Part shown: in pieces, positions 10,610 to 26,300 of the stretch
How the letters are laid out: each line of letters begins with the position of its first letter
Position numbering within the stretch: position 1 is the first letter of the stretch
DNA from: Chondrosia reniformis
Lineage: Eukaryota > Porifera > Demospongiae > Chondrillida > Chondrillidae
DNA length: 64,000 nucleotides
Reading direction: 5' to 3'
Assembly: GCA_947172415.1 (NCBI GenBank)
Contig: OX359195.1
Coordinates: forward strand, 5,245,501 to 5,309,500
Made by a program: the position numbers and the translations under genes
The notes under the pieces: generated by a model
The model's input: only the letters and a program-made list of their open reading frames with translations
What the model was told of the DNA's origin: nothing
Database searches by the model: none

Positions 10610-13600
10610 TTACTCTTTCAAAATGACAGTAGCTTCACTGGGCATTTTCTTTCCTCTTTTCAAAGGTGGCGAAGATGCTTCTCTAAATTCTTTTGAATCT
10701 CTGTCACTCAACTTGACCATGATAGGAGATGGTGGAGCTAAGGAACTCAAGTGGAATGTAATGTTCTGTGCCAAATCTGTCAGCAAAATGAAAAATGTTA
10801 GATTTGCTTACAACATGCAGGAAATACATTAAACGCATATAAGCTTCATGTAGCCACACGCTCATGAATAACTAAATTCAGTTAGACATACGTATGTAGT
10901 GACAGTTAATAATAAAGCAAGTAGATCTCAAAGTATATATGTGCACTATCCCTGTCCTATCGGTCTATATAAACCAGAGGAAGAATATTTAAATGAATAT
11001 TTAAATGTATCTAAAATTTATACAGCTGGGAAACACGTACATTTTGTGTTACTTCGGGTTGTAAGTGCTTAATCGTATAGTAACCGATCAGTATTGTGTC
11101 AAAAAGTGTATGTTTGATGCTCAAAAGATTTGGAAGATGAACCTTACAAAGATAGCTTGTATATAGTAAATACACAGAAACCTACCCTGAGGAGTGCTGG
11201 CTAGACGTCCACCATCAATAACAGAAGTGTTATCCTATAGTGTAGGATGGTGTAACAATAGTGATCCTCTTCATAGATGAAGGGGTCTGAGATTAAGGAC
11301 TTACTTCAAAGTAAGGTGTGCCTTGTGTAAGAGCATTATTGTCTTGCATCATCTTCTTGGAGGAATATTCAATACTGCAAATAAGCAAAAGAGTAGGATT
11401 AAATTATAAATGAATACATTTACTAAGAATGGCTTGTGTTACAGAGTGAAGCATCTCAGACACTCACGGCAAAGGGGCTTTGTTAGGAGTTGCTTTGGGT
11501 AGCCCTGTCCTTCGAGCAGAGGCCAGTATAGCAGCCTTGGCTAGAGTGTTAACAGTCTTGGGAGTAGCAAAGCCTCCACCAACATGAGGAGTGGAAATGG
11601 GCCTGCATTGGGAGGATATAGAGAGAGGGGAGACATTGGGTGAGGTGGGAGGCAGTGGAGATACGTACGTACATACACTCTACATACATCTGTATACATG
11701 TGTACATTTAAACAGTATACAGTACATAGAATACAGAACAAAGCATATCAGCTTGCATACTTTGAGACTGGAGTGTTTACTTGAGTCACCACTTTCCCCT
11801 GATTTGGTAATGGTGTAAGGACTACTGAAATGTTTTGGAATGACCTTTTAACTCTTGGACTCAACTTTGGGGGAGTTAAAGAAGACAGTTTTTGTTCTTT
11901 ATTGGATACAGCACTGCCAAGGGCACCAGGGGTCAACAAAGGTGATACCTACAGTACACAAGATTATCTTTTCTATGAATTGCACTATAGTTTAGTCATG
12001 AGCAATTTAACATTGTTTCCCTACAAACTGCATACTGTACGTACATCTATTCAACAGTAAAGGTCTATAAAAGAAGCTAAATTTAGTGATAGCTTTGGAT
12101 GAGGATGCAAGTTGGTTCTCTTTATTATACTGTTACAATAGCCCATATGCATACGTACATATCATAAGCACTAGCATATTTATCAGTTTTATCATAGATC
12201 TGCAAGCAGTGGACTGGAAACAGCACGATGATATTTAGCTACATTACAGTACTGTATAGTGCATCCTAAGGATGCTACTAACTCATGAAGTCACATCGGG
12301 AGTCGAGTGAGAACTTGAAATTTATGATTTTTAAAGGGCCATACTACACTGATATGACTTAAGCTTCCATTTGGTATTTAACTGTTTGTGTTTGTAAATC
12401 TATATGTTTATATATACTGTACGTATGTACGTATGCAACTATGAAATATGACTCTAAGCAACCTGATATAATACATGCTTACCATTCTAGCATGAGGGGT
12501 AGTGGTCAAAGGAGTTTTGGATGCTGCAACTGTCATCTTCTGCTGTTCATCTTCAAACTTCTTCAAATCAAAGTTAATCTCTTCTGCCAACTGAAGGTCT
12601 GCTGCAAGTAAATCTAAATGACAGGTACATACATAATACTGCTATGAAATCTTATATGTTGTACATGTACATACTTCAAATACATACATACTGTACATAT
12701 TATGTATGTACCATTTATTTCTGTTTTATAGTCTTTCATCAGTTCCTGTAGAAACAACATCAGATCCTTCAGCAAAGGTGACCTTGCCTTCTCCAACTAG
12801 ATAAAAGGATGCATAATTATACTGAACGTTCGCCTACCTATTGCTGCACAGTTGAATATATACAAGGTATAGATAGGTATTTGATATACATATGCATTAC
12901 AGTGAGGTTCTTACAAGTTGCTTTGCGGCTATAACTGTTGGGATGACATTTTCTATTACATTCTTTTTGGCAATCTGCAAGTAGAGATGAATACATCAGA
13001 TGTGTGCATAAGCGTGCATACCACAGCTGATATACAACAGATAATGCATGGGATCTTGTGGAGAGGATGTGGAAAGGATTTCCCTGTCTGGGATGTATCC
13101 ATTTCAGGAAGTGGAGAAACATCCTCTTCTCCACTTCCTGCCGAATGTCACATGGCAGAAGCAGGATTGGTGGAAAGAGTTGTCTGTAAAGGAGGCAACA
13201 AGTCTCCATCCATGTGTAACTGAAGAAGGCTCAGGTTCAAAATGTCTGAAAAGAAGCTTAAACCAAAATCTGCATATTTAGATGCTCAAAGGGATCGAAA
13301 GATGAATCCTTTGAAGATAAGCGTCTAGTAAACTTACCCTAGTACTGAAATATGTAAATTTAATTATTCCATAATTTGTTACATTTTAATGATTTATTTA
13401 CCCTATTATACTTATACATAAAGGCGTATACGTAGGTACCACTACAGTTATATGTATAATTTACACTGGTTTCTTACTGTAGATAATGCCTTAGTTCTTG
13501 CTGTCTCAACAGCTGCTCCTATTAAATCACCTTCGTCTGCTAAATCATCAACCAGATTCTTTCTCAGTGATTTTAACTTAATCTCCTGGTTATAAGAAAT

Positions 13601-16600
13601 AATAAAGGAAATATAAACACTTCGACCTCTCCAAATTACATTTCAAACAGTGACATATACGTACATGTATGTATATGCATGCATAACAATAAGTTTAATA
13701 TTTACACGTATATGGTTATCCATGCACTGGGAAGGTAAGGAGAAAGAAATAACTATACTCATCCAAAGCTCTGTACTTTGTGTCTACTCTAGTCTTTATA
13801 TTAGTTCTATAATATTGGTAGTTTAGATAATTCAGACATACTTTGCTTGAAAGAACAAAGAGAGTGTCCTTGACAACTGGAATACCTTCATCATCCAACG
13901 GGATAGCTCCATCAACAAGACCACCCAACACCTACATGTGTATACAGTGTTAAAAATCTATAATAATAATAATACTTTTAATAATAATACAGTTCAGTTA
14001 CATTTATATAAATCAAATAAATTTCCCACTGTATCATCCATCAGTTGATGAAGTGACAAATACATACGTATGGTATTGATAAAGTGACTGCCTTATCCTG
14101 CTCTAAGTCTACATAAGAAATACTACATGACCTACATGTGCACCTACGTACATACGTACCTCATTACACAGTTTATTTGTTAGCTTTAATCTCTGCTCAT
14201 CTTGTAGGTTCTCAAGGAAGATTGTGTACAGCTTTAATCTTTTACTACATAAATAAATAAAAATGTAAATACATTATACGTAGAATACTTATGTATCAAG
14301 AGTGATCTAAAACATACCCAGCAAAGGCAAATCCTTTCATTTGAAAGAGTCTCTTTTCCTTTTCACTTTGATGGAAATGATTATAAGCTACAGTACATGA
14401 AATCAAAGTGATAATCAAACCACAAGTAATCACAGACAAATGTCATGAAGTGATAAGCAAACCACAAGTAATCACAGACAAATGTCATCAAGAGGGAAAG
14501 CATAAATACAAGAATTGCTGGTAATTTAACCCAGGACAGCTGTTAACCAACAAATCTCTACTACGTACTGAGCTACAATTGGCACAGCGATGATACATTC
14601 AAGCCTTCCTCTGATATACTAACTACAAAGTAATTAAGCGGTTTCTATTCAAACTGCATGTATACAAGAAAAGGTTAAATATAGTATACAGTGCTTACAT
14701 ACGTATGCATGTAGCTATCACATTCTTAGTACATTAAGATAATATTGAACACATAGTATATATGTAGGTGCGTATATCTCTATTGAATCGGGTACACTCT
14801 CATGAGTTCACACTCACATGTTCATTATTGATGATGCAGGGACTACACATCTACGTACATATGTGTATGTACGTAAATATGTTCATCCCATCTACGTACG
14901 TATGTAAATATACATAGACACTGTGCATATGTACATATACATCAAAATATTAATATATCAAACATACGTACATCTATGCTTCTCATATCCATTAAAATGG
15001 AAGATACTCTCAGTAAAATGGCTGAAGATCATGCCTGGATATCTTGCCAGGAGAAGGTGAGTGAAGCAGAACTCAGCTAAAGGTAGATAGAAGTCACTGG
15101 ATCATACACACTATAACATATTTGTTAGGACTCAATCATGTAAATATATACACTTAGTTCATGCCTGTGTAATATGTTTGTTTTTTATTGTTTATAAGAT
15201 GAAAAAAGTAAATAGTCACTTGAATATTACACCAATCATGAAGTGATTGAAGTCTTATTTTGAAACAATTTTTGATAATTTTTCCACCAACAATTTTTGG
15301 GTGACGGGAAGAAAATGGTTGCCATTTAAATAGGAATTCAGTCCCCCAACCAAGATAAGATTTCATTCATTTGGCTGGTTGGTGTACTATCTTCCAGTAA
15401 TTATTCACTTCTTCATTATATTTATTCATTTATACCTTCACTGCATTGAAGGCAAGATTGCAGGCAAATAATGGAAATCTACAATGCTTTAGACTGACCA
15501 TATTTCCGTAGCTCTGGATCATCATCCACTAAGGTGCTGACAAATCTAAAATAGAGTGTGCCTTTCCACTTAATGTAATCTTCCTGTAACAGATGTGTCA
15601 ACAAAGTTAAAGTTTGCCTTCTAACAAGAGCTGAGTCATCTTTGAGACAAGCAGCAACAGTTGGCATGTAGATATCAACCTTTGTTGAATACCTGTAAAA
15701 TAAATATTGTAGCAAGGGAACTACAGTAAACTATATGTACGTACGTGATAAGGACATCTTATGTCTTATGGTATATGTAACACATTTATGGTATACATAG
15801 ATGTATATTACACATTTAGAGAAAAGCAACATTAATATAAGATTATCTGGGTGCAACACGTACGTATGTACGTACGTATGTAAATATTGACATTGAATAT
15901 TGAATAACTGAACATGAGTATTACAGCAAAAACAACAGTATTAAAGTAAACTGTGATATGATAAGCATATGTGACAGTTTATTGTAGACATATATTACAC
16001 AATAACTACAAAGTGTCATTATGTAATAGCTGCTGGGCATGGCATATTTAAATATTGACCTTTTGGCTGAATGCCTGGAACATATGTAAATATTGTAACA
16101 AGAACAACATATACGTATGTCATAGCCCTTGCACATGCATTGTGCAATCACGTCACTCCTTAACATGTATATGTTACTACAAGACTGCTTGTACATAATT
16201 GTCACAAACGTGGGGTAGTGTGTAGGGAATGCATGTAGTTTAAAGTAGATCGACCAAAGATTGCATACCTCACAATGAGATCACAAAATACTAATACAAT
16301 GTTATTTCTGATTGCTTCATTCTCTGTCACTTCCAATTCTTGGTTCATTTGTAGAAGACAATTCTTCACAACATCTTCATTTTGCAGGCATAGCTTGCCA
16401 AGTGTTATGAATCCATGTGCTCTAACAATACTGGCCAACTCAAGATCTGGGAGCTGCTGTTCCTGGCTCAATTTTAACATAGAATGTTCTTTTAAACCTA
16501 AATATAGTAATATCTGGGTTACCCAATGCAATTGGTTGCACAAATACAGTTGACCTGGTCCCTGGAATAGCTAAAATGGCTTCCCTCAATACTGGTACAT

Positions 16601-17317
16601 TAATATACGTAAGCAAATAATACGTAAGCAAATAATACGTGAGCAGGGCGGGACACCTGAAAGCCATAAGAGCATGTACACATGTACAGGGGTGACGAGA
16701 TTTAGCACGATGGGATGCAAAAAGGATTAAATATATAGCAAAACTTTAACAGAATAAAGAAAATCAGACTTAAAGACAACATACATTTGACTGTTAGCTT
16801 GGTCCTAAGGGGCATGGTAAGTGATAAGGTTGGGTATGGATAAATTTTGTTGTGGTTAATCAAGGGGCAAATGTATAGCGAATATAGAAGTACATATCTG
16901 TTTCATAGGCTATAGTGTGTCAGAATTTTGAAAAATGCAGTCTTCATAACCCAGTTCTCCCTTTGTAGATGGGAGTATGATAATCTAAAGAGTTGTGGTT
17001 GGTACTGTCTACACTTCATGCACAATAGTGTATAATGCATAACTTAGATAAAACTGTATTCAAATAATGGATAAAGAAGTGACACAACACCGCAGCATAT
17101 TTGCACCTTCTTGTTTAGTACCACTTGCTAGTAAAAGACTTTGAATGACATAGCACAAATGATCCAATACCTGTGAAGGACATAACTGACAGGAAGAAAA
17201 AGAACAGCGTAATACTGGAATGAACCTTCACTGGGTAACACTTACGTACACATCATTATATGTGTATATACGTATATACATACGTACATACATACGTATT
17301 GTGTGTATTCAAAGTAA

Positions 17318-17349
<32 letters not shown>

Positions 17350-20300
17350 CGTATATAGAGATGTGATTGTAATAAATTGTGTAATATGCAAAATATGTAT
17401 GATAAGAACCTGTGCCACTTCTCCTGTAGTAAAGAGATAGGCAATGATTGCATCATCTTCAAAATGTCCTGTAAACACAAAGCATATACACTTTAATCAC
17501 AATATCTTTTATAGAGTACGTACATGTACTTACTAATGTACTATTAGCTAATCATATTGGGTCACAGAGATATACGTATATACCAACCTCTTGCAGTAAA
17601 CTTACTTTCTTGCTTCAACAAGGATGCTAGACAAGTTTCACATTCTTTCAGAATTTCTCCAAAAAATGGATCCAACTATACAATGAAGTAAAAATACAGC
17701 AATCAGACACTATTCAACCAAACCTACCCTATAGGTAGTACACATAGGAGAAGACAGCTTGAGAAAGAATGAACATGTGTGGGAATTGAACCCGCGATAG
17801 TCTGTTCAAGCTAAACTGTCAGTATTGTGTATATCAGTGTGTAGTTATATGTAATGTACCCACCAATTTCTTTTGCTTGGGAATGACCTCAGAAACCTGA
17901 ATGTACATATGAAACAGACGGAAACATTAATCCCTTAATTGTGCAATATAAAATGTCGCATTAAACACCATTGCACATACAAGTACGTATGTACATACCG
18001 TATTATCTCCAATATACGTAAGCCCGGGGCTTGTATTAAAGATAATACGAAATGTATAACATCATCAATTGTGTAAGTGTACAAACCTTTTTCAAATACA
18101 AATGTAAGACAAAGCAAGTGTTCTCAGTGAATATGGACACCTTCTTTCAAGTATTAAATAGGTACTGTATTGCTAACACAGATATGTCAATGTAGTTCTG
18201 ACCCAGATAGGACTAGTAATGTGACAGCCATTAATTAAATTGGCATCCTTTAAAAAATTATTTTTTATGACAAATAGGTAAAATGAGAATGGGTATACAA
18301 AGTAAGACAAATTTCTGTAACTGGATAGGAACTTATGAGATACATATATGTTCAAGGCAAAATGTCAAAAGTCAAAGTCAGAGCTGGGACTTGACCTTCA
18401 GCACAGGTCAAATTGATTGCATCACAAAATGCTGTTCATCTTTGTGATAAACTAGCCCCATGTAGGCATGCTATTGCTTTTAGTCGGCACCTCAGCCAAA
18501 ATATTGTTTGGCTGACCAGTTCGCCGGCATCCTTGCAATTTTATTAGTGTATCTATAAACTACAAATTCATTAAGTAGTCTTGTGTACAATAAGCTATAA
18601 CAGGTACATTCTATACAAGTGACATCAATCCAGAAAAGGCAGTCTCAGTTGTTAACTGATATCACGACTACCTTACAGTCTGTAGTATAGACAATTGGTC
18701 GTTGACATAGTAACCTGGTTCTAATGGGAGCACTTGGTGTGAACAAGTGAAGGAGGAAGGTAAACCCACGTAAAACACTAAACAAAACAGCTACACAAAA
18801 TATATTTTAATAAAAGTTAAACAAACATGTATAGCTTATGTACGTACGTATGTACATACTGCGTGACTGTGTAATATTTTCATTGATTTGTTGGAAATTT
18901 AGGTTTTGTAACTTTAAAGTTCACTTCAGAATGATAGGCATTTTGCGATTCAACCACGTTTTCTCCCAACAATTATCATCACTAAGTATAAACCACCCTT
19001 CACGTAAGTTTAATACACTATTTAGACAGTGTACGTTATAAAATTCATTATTGTTTTACACAATGTGTGTGTGTTACCATATGGAACTCATCAGTAATAA
19101 AATTTGGCTTTGTCCAGTTATTGAGCAATACAGTTGCCTAGCAGCAGGGCTAGCTTTATCACTTCACAAAAAATGGCTATCTATGTAAATGGAGACAGCA
19201 CTAAAGTAAACAGTGCTGTACAGAAGTACAAATGTAGCAAACAAAGTGGTTTGTACTTCAGCTGTATAGACATTACACATGCATACCTGACTTTCTCATA
19301 CCAATATTATTTAGCTTTGTGTTTCTGGGTGACTATGAATTCATTGTTGATGTGGATATATGGTTACCATATGATTGTCATTATTATTATTATTATTACA
19401 AACAAGTCTGTAGTATAGACAATTGGTTGTTGACATAGTAACCTGGTTCTAATGGGAGCACTTGGTGTGAACAAATGAATTCGAAGGAGGAGGCCATTTG
19501 GATCATCAGTTTCAATAAAGGATACATAAACCACATAAACAGCTGACAACAACATGACTTTGTTTTAACAATATCACACCATAGTACATGGTGTGATGGT
19601 GTATGACCTTACAATTGCAGGTATAAGAACCTCACACTCTATAGAGGTCATTACAGTCTATATAGACAGATCAGTATAGAAAGTACGTAAAGGTGAAATA
19701 ATTGTATCAGTAACAAATAAAATTAACTCCAGGACTTCAGAGATATTGTAAGTTTTTGAAAAACGTACTGTACTGTACATCATGTCTATTTAAGAAGTGG
19801 ATGTATACAGAGCTATGTACTACACTGTTCTTGTTTATGGACACATTAAATATTGTTTAGGGATTGATAAAATCATTATAAATCCTTGGAATTTGCTTTG
19901 TTTTTGTTTTTATCATAAGGTAACCGTTGGTTTGTCAATTATTATTACCTGACAGAGTAATACCAAACTATAATAAAATAATGATTCTGCATCAAACTGT
20001 AGAATCCCCTCAGGGTTGAAACATCTGATGCTCAGGAGAGACAACAAAACTGCATCTTTAGATGCTCTAAAAGTCGAAAGATGATCCTCAAAAGATAAAT
20101 ATCAAACTTCACAGTTTTTTAAATTTGCATGTAATATACATACAGTACGTACATAGGTAAGTATAGATCACAGAAATGAGTATTAAAAACATACTGTTTA
20201 TATTAGGTACAGAACATATTGGATAAAATTATCACTGCAATGATCCTAAAAAGAGTGACAGCAATTCCCGCTCTTATATTCCCTGCATTATTGATGATAC

Positions 20301-23300
20301 AAGCCACACAAGGTAACAAGACATGCCATTACAATCCTACTGGTAGGATACAACTGGCAGTAGATGTTCTAGGTGTTCCAGGACCAGAGGGTCCACCTGG
20401 TCCACAAGGTCCAACTGGGGAGAGAGGCGATCAAGGTGTGCAAGGTCCCAAAGGAGAACGAGGTTCGCCAGGTCCCAGAAGATGTAGACGAAAAGGTATG
20501 AAAGGTATGAAAGGGTCAGCAGGTGATCCAGGTCCTCCTGGACCACCTGGAGCACCTGGAAACATAACTTTAGAAGCGGTTAGTAGGATGATTAAAGAAG
20601 AAATAACTAAATGTGAAATCAAGATAATACAAGCGGAAGACAGGTTGGCTAAATTGGAACATCATATTTTCCCCTATGAAACCAACTTTTGCAATGTCAG
20701 TGGTAAAGGCACTAGAGTAGGATATATTAATATGGAAGAGATGACTACATGTCCTGGTGGAATGAAATTTGCTAGTAATAATATAACTGGACAAAGAGCT
20801 TGTGGAATAAATGATGATGTTGGTGGATGCCCTGTGTCTATACCATTTAAAGCAAATACATCTTATACTCAAGTTTGTGGTCGTGTAAGAGGCTATCAAT
20901 TTGGAAAAACAGAAGGATTTTATCATAAAAGTATACAAGGTGTTGACTCTACTGGCATCATCTTCAGATTTGAGGATTCTAATGAGCCAATCTGGAGTTA
21001 TGTAGCAGCACTCAGTGAAGTTGGTGTGCCTGATAGTCAGAAGTGTCCACGAGATAGATTAAATATAACAAATAGATTAGATGTTCCATCAAATGTTAAT
21101 GACCATTTCTATTGTGAAACTGGCTTTGAGAAATATCCAGAAGAAAATTCACAAAAAGATGATGTATTTTTGGGGGATCCTCTTTGGGATGGGACCGGAT
21201 GTATTTCCAATTCAAGTCATTCCTGTGAAGCTTACGGATGGTTTCATCGCCGGGTTGAACCAAATGATATGAGCATACGAGTCGAAATTTTTAGAAAAAA
21301 TTCTAATCAAAATATTTTCATTGATCTGCTGGATCTTTGGGTTTTGTAGCTTTCACACCTTTTGAAAACATTCAAAGCTCATGCTTGAATGATTAGTACT
21401 CTGGCAATTCAGCAACATTTCCTTCATTCAATTATTTCATTAATTTGTATTACTAACTTCACATAAGTTTAATACACTATTTAGACAGTTTGGGCTGGCA
21501 TTTACAAAAATGTAATGTACAAATTTACTATGGTTTGTATTATATACTGAGTGTTGGGTAGTGTAGTCTTGTAGCATGCTTTGGACTCCTGGCCCTTTGC
21601 TCTACCTGCCAAAAGGAACAGAAATCCTCAGGTGTCATACTGACTATTACAGTTAACATGGTCTGTTACCTGTAGCTGATAGACGGAAAGTTTAGCAGAC
21701 AGACCCTTACAATGGCATTATTACTTATTTATTACTATAGTTATCTGCACTGTCTATCTCCACGTGTATGAACAGGGATGGCATGAAAAAACATGGCCAC
21801 CCTATTCAATGTGTTTTATTACAATTATACATACAGTATGTGTACGCAGCTAAAGTCAAGCCTCTATTATCTGAGACAGTAGTCAGTATATACAGTTACA
21901 TACCTGCCAGCAGACTACAGAAGCTACATACTGTACTAGGCTGAAAAAACTGAACTGTCAGACATTTTCTTCCAGGTCTTAAACTCTATTCTAATTGATG
22001 CAAGTATTTTCACCATATACAATTATACAGTGTACTTACAGTATAAATTTTATATTCTTCAGTAAAACATATTGCACATTTATCTTAAATATTCCATGAT
22101 TAAAGACTGATGGTACCTTTCAACAAAATGGTGGACGCTTAAGCACCTAATTTCTTTTAAGATTTAAAATAGTTTTTGCTTTAGTTGAACCAAAGATTGA
22201 ACAGTTGACGAGTCTTTTAAAATCATCTTTAATAATACTAAACCAACGAAAACCTTCACAAAAGGTATTCATATTTACTGGTATTTCCTGTATTGCTGGT
22301 TGTACATGTGACAGAACAGCTCCACAACTCCACAACTGCTGCATATACGTATGTATGTATGTATGTATGTATGTATGTATGTATGTATGTATGTATGTAT
22401 GTATGTATGTATGTATGTATGTATGTATGTATGTATGTATGTATGTATGTATGTATGTATGTATGTATGTATGTATGTATGTATGTATGTATGTATGTAT
22501 GTATGTATGTATGTATGTATGTATGTATGTATGTATGTATGTATGTATGTATGTATGTATATTAACTAGTTGAATTTAAAGCTTTGCAATAAGGAGCTTC
22601 ACAATGTACTACAGACATCATACATAATGTGTAATACTGTAAGAATGACTCGTCTGTGAATACACAGATGAGTTATTGGATTGGGAAAATGAGTTTTATT
22701 AAATTGATGTACTGATTTGAACTCATTACAATCATAAGACCAGAGTGGTCTGTAACAATGAACGTTGAAATAGAAAGAATTCCATTTTAATTACATTACG
22801 GCATATTGCTCTGTTGGACTATGCACTTGTCTGTACATAGGTATTACAGATTTGTGAATTGATAACTGCATGGGGCTCTTTGAAGTAGAATTGATAAATC
22901 AGATGCTCCATTTGCTTTATTTGTACTGAAAGTGAACTGTTCCACATATTTTGTCAAGAAGAAGTCCCCCAACTGTGAAGTTATGGTCAAAATCCTTTCC
23001 TTTATCAATTTTTCTACTAATTTTAGAAACTAGTTACAAAATTTTAAAAATGCTCTAACTCCTGAGACAACTACAATCAATACAAAATTTTAAAAATGCT
23101 CTAACTCCTGAGACAACTACAATCAATACAAATATTAAATAATACAAATTTTAGTACATAACTGCACCGTATTTGGTGGACACCATAAAAGGAACGTCAG
23201 CTCCAAGCAAATTTGACATTTAGACATAGGCAGTCATCATATGCATGTACTGTATATAGAGCAATAGTTACAGACTGTCAGCAGCTAGATCACATGACCT

Positions 23301-26300
23301 ATTAATTACATTTTGCATCTACATACATAGTACACTCTACAGGGATTAGGGATTCATATAAATACATTTAAATAATGTACATTGGAATGGCTTCCAATTA
23401 GGTTAATATTTACTTGGAGGTATTTAAAGTAAGATTCCAGTATATTTACAGTTAGCTAGAATATTCTGGTGGATAATATTATAGAAGTAAGATCAGCTCT
23501 ACTCATCATGTAAGTACACATTTTAAGTATTACGTAGATAAAAATTGAGCAAGTCAACCTATATAATGGTGTAGCAAAGGGATAAATTCAGTATATATAC
23601 GAATAAGGTGATATTTTGGCTTTGTCAAACATACTTTAATAACAAAGTACTCTAGTATACAAATACAGTAGTATATATTAAAAATCTTCATTTTTAGTAA
23701 AGCATTGAGAACAAGAACAGTTGCAATGATCCTGAAAAGAGTGACAGTAATTCCCGCTCTCATATTCCCTGTATTACTGATGATACAAGCCACACTAGAC
23801 AACAAGACATGCCTTTCCAATCCTACTGGTAAGATACAACTGGCAGTAGATGTTCTAGGTGTCCCAGGACCAGAGGGTCCACCTGGTCCACAAGGTCCAC
23901 CTGGGGAGAGAGGCAGGCAAGGCATGCTAGGTCCCAAAGGAGAACAAGGGAGATCAGGGGAGCGTGGCCCTATTGGTAGACCTGGATTGCCAGGTACTCA
24001 AGGACCTACTGGTCCACTTGGTCCCGAAGGACCAGAAGGCATAGAAGGACCACCTGGAACAAGGGGACCTCGGGGAACACAAGGAGTACAAGGTCCCCTT
24101 GGGCCAAAAGGGTCAGTGGGTGATCCAGGTTTGTCTGGTCCTCCAGGTCCCCCTGGACCCCCTGGGGACACCACTTTAGACGAAGAAGAATTTAGTAAGA
24201 TGACTAACTATGTGACAAGACAAGTAGTTGCAAATTTTACAGGGATGGTTGAAGAAGAAAGAAGACAATGTCAAATGAAGATAAACCAAGTAGAAGATAG
24301 ATTGCTCACTCTGATTGAACGCTTTCATTCACCCTATGAAACCAACTTTTGCAATGTCGGTGGTAAAGGCACTAGAGTAGGATATATTAATATGGAAGAG
24401 AGGACTACATGTCCTAGTGGAATGAAATTTGCTAGTAATAATATAACTGGACAGAGAGCTTGTGGAATAAATGATTATATTGGAGAATGCCCAATTTCTA
24501 TGACATTTCAAGTAAACAAAAACTATACTCATGTTTGTGGTCGCATGAGAGGTTATCAATATGGAAGAACACAAGGATTCGCTTATTCTTCTAGTAGATC
24601 ATCTGCAGGGGCTTACATTGATGGTGTCTCCATCACACGCGGCAGTTCATATGACCATCTTTGGACTTATGCAGTAGGGCTGGATGAACTTCATCCAATT
24701 GACCGTGCAAAGTGTCCTCGAGATAGATCAGATTCAACTGATAGATCATTTGTCCCTTCATTTGTCGGTGAACATTTCTACTGTGAAACTGGTTTTATAA
24801 ACTTTGAAAGTGGCTTCTCTTGGGAACCACTTTGGGATGGAGCCGGATGTATTTCCGATTCAAGTCATTCCTGTGAAGCTTATGGATGGTTTCATCGTCA
24901 TGTTAACCAAACTCAAGACTATATACAAGTTAGATTGTGTTCCAACCGCCCTCAACGTAGATATAAAAGTGTTTACATTGATCTGCTGGAAATCTGGGTC
25001 AGATAAATTATAATTGTTTCTACTCTTTGATCTAACTACAATGATTGCAACAATACTCGTAATTTCAAGTACTTCAATCTATACACAATACAGTCAACAA
25101 CTACATGTGTACGTACATGCCATATTTTGGTGCTGTCTAACTTGTAGTCATTTATAAGCTTTTTTGGTCACTGGGTTACCTGTTTTACAGTACATTGGTG
25201 TATGTATGTAGATATTCTGAGAAATATATAATATTTAACAAACATGTCACCTCAGTGGATAATTAAGATTCCACATAGATACGTAGGATTTGTATGTTCT
25301 GATACGTAATAGCCAAGCTGAGCCAAGGATTCACAGAAGATCAAGACAAAGAAAAAGACAAAGACTCCCAGGATCACTGATGAAGGGTGGAATTCCCAGA
25401 AACGGCTGTCTGACCCAGTGGAGAAGAAGATGAATAAAGGGATAAGAGGGAAAAGAGAAAAGAAGAAAGAAAAGACTCCTGTATCTTCATCCAAAGCTCT
25501 CTTCAGGTTTAGTTCCCCTATAGGCTCTTTTACAGAATAGGCATAGCATGTAGGAAAATGGTATCTTAGATTTTTCATGTATATAATGTAATTTTGGAAA
25601 TTATTGTGTGCGGAAACATTCATGTGATACATTTTCATTTTGAAAAATAATTTTGTAGCTAAGCACAGAACACCATAAAGTCAAGTTAAGGCATTTGTGA
25701 AAAATTTTCATGGTTTGAGCCAACCATCAAAACATTTTAATAATGAAAATTTCCCAAATTATGGTAGATACATACTGTAAGATGCTATAATCATGCAGCA
25801 ACATAGCAACATATGTAGAAAACAAATTTAAATGAACTGGCCTTTTCACTAAAAAAGCAAATTTTAAACTTTAGAAATTACTGGTGACATATAGTAAGAA
25901 AAAAGAATAAACCAGATACAAAATTACAAGTAATGCCTTTATATACGTATGTAGTTACTGTTCTTCCAGGTTGAAGCTTTGCATTGCATTTCATCAAACT
26001 AAACTTACGTCTGATTATTTAACTAGTTTGCCTATTTATACTCTTAGAGGAATTCTCAAAGAACCCAAACTTCAACTAAATCAGTGAGTACATCCTCATT
26101 CTTCCTCTCTTGAAATGAACACCACCTCACCTCTATATAGTCATCGGTTGGGTCAACAACCCTGTGAAACCATCCGTGTCTCTTACAAGACCTACTAGAT
26201 GGGAGAATGCACTCCTCTCCGTCCCACAAGGGATCCTTCCACATGATAGTGCCACCGAAATCTAGAAAACCAGTCTCGCAGTAGTAGTTCAAGCCAACAA

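Noticed and set aside
22205-22573. Long plus-strand ORFs of repeated MYVC
   Set aside because: Translation of the (ATGT)n microsatellite; no coding signal outside it.
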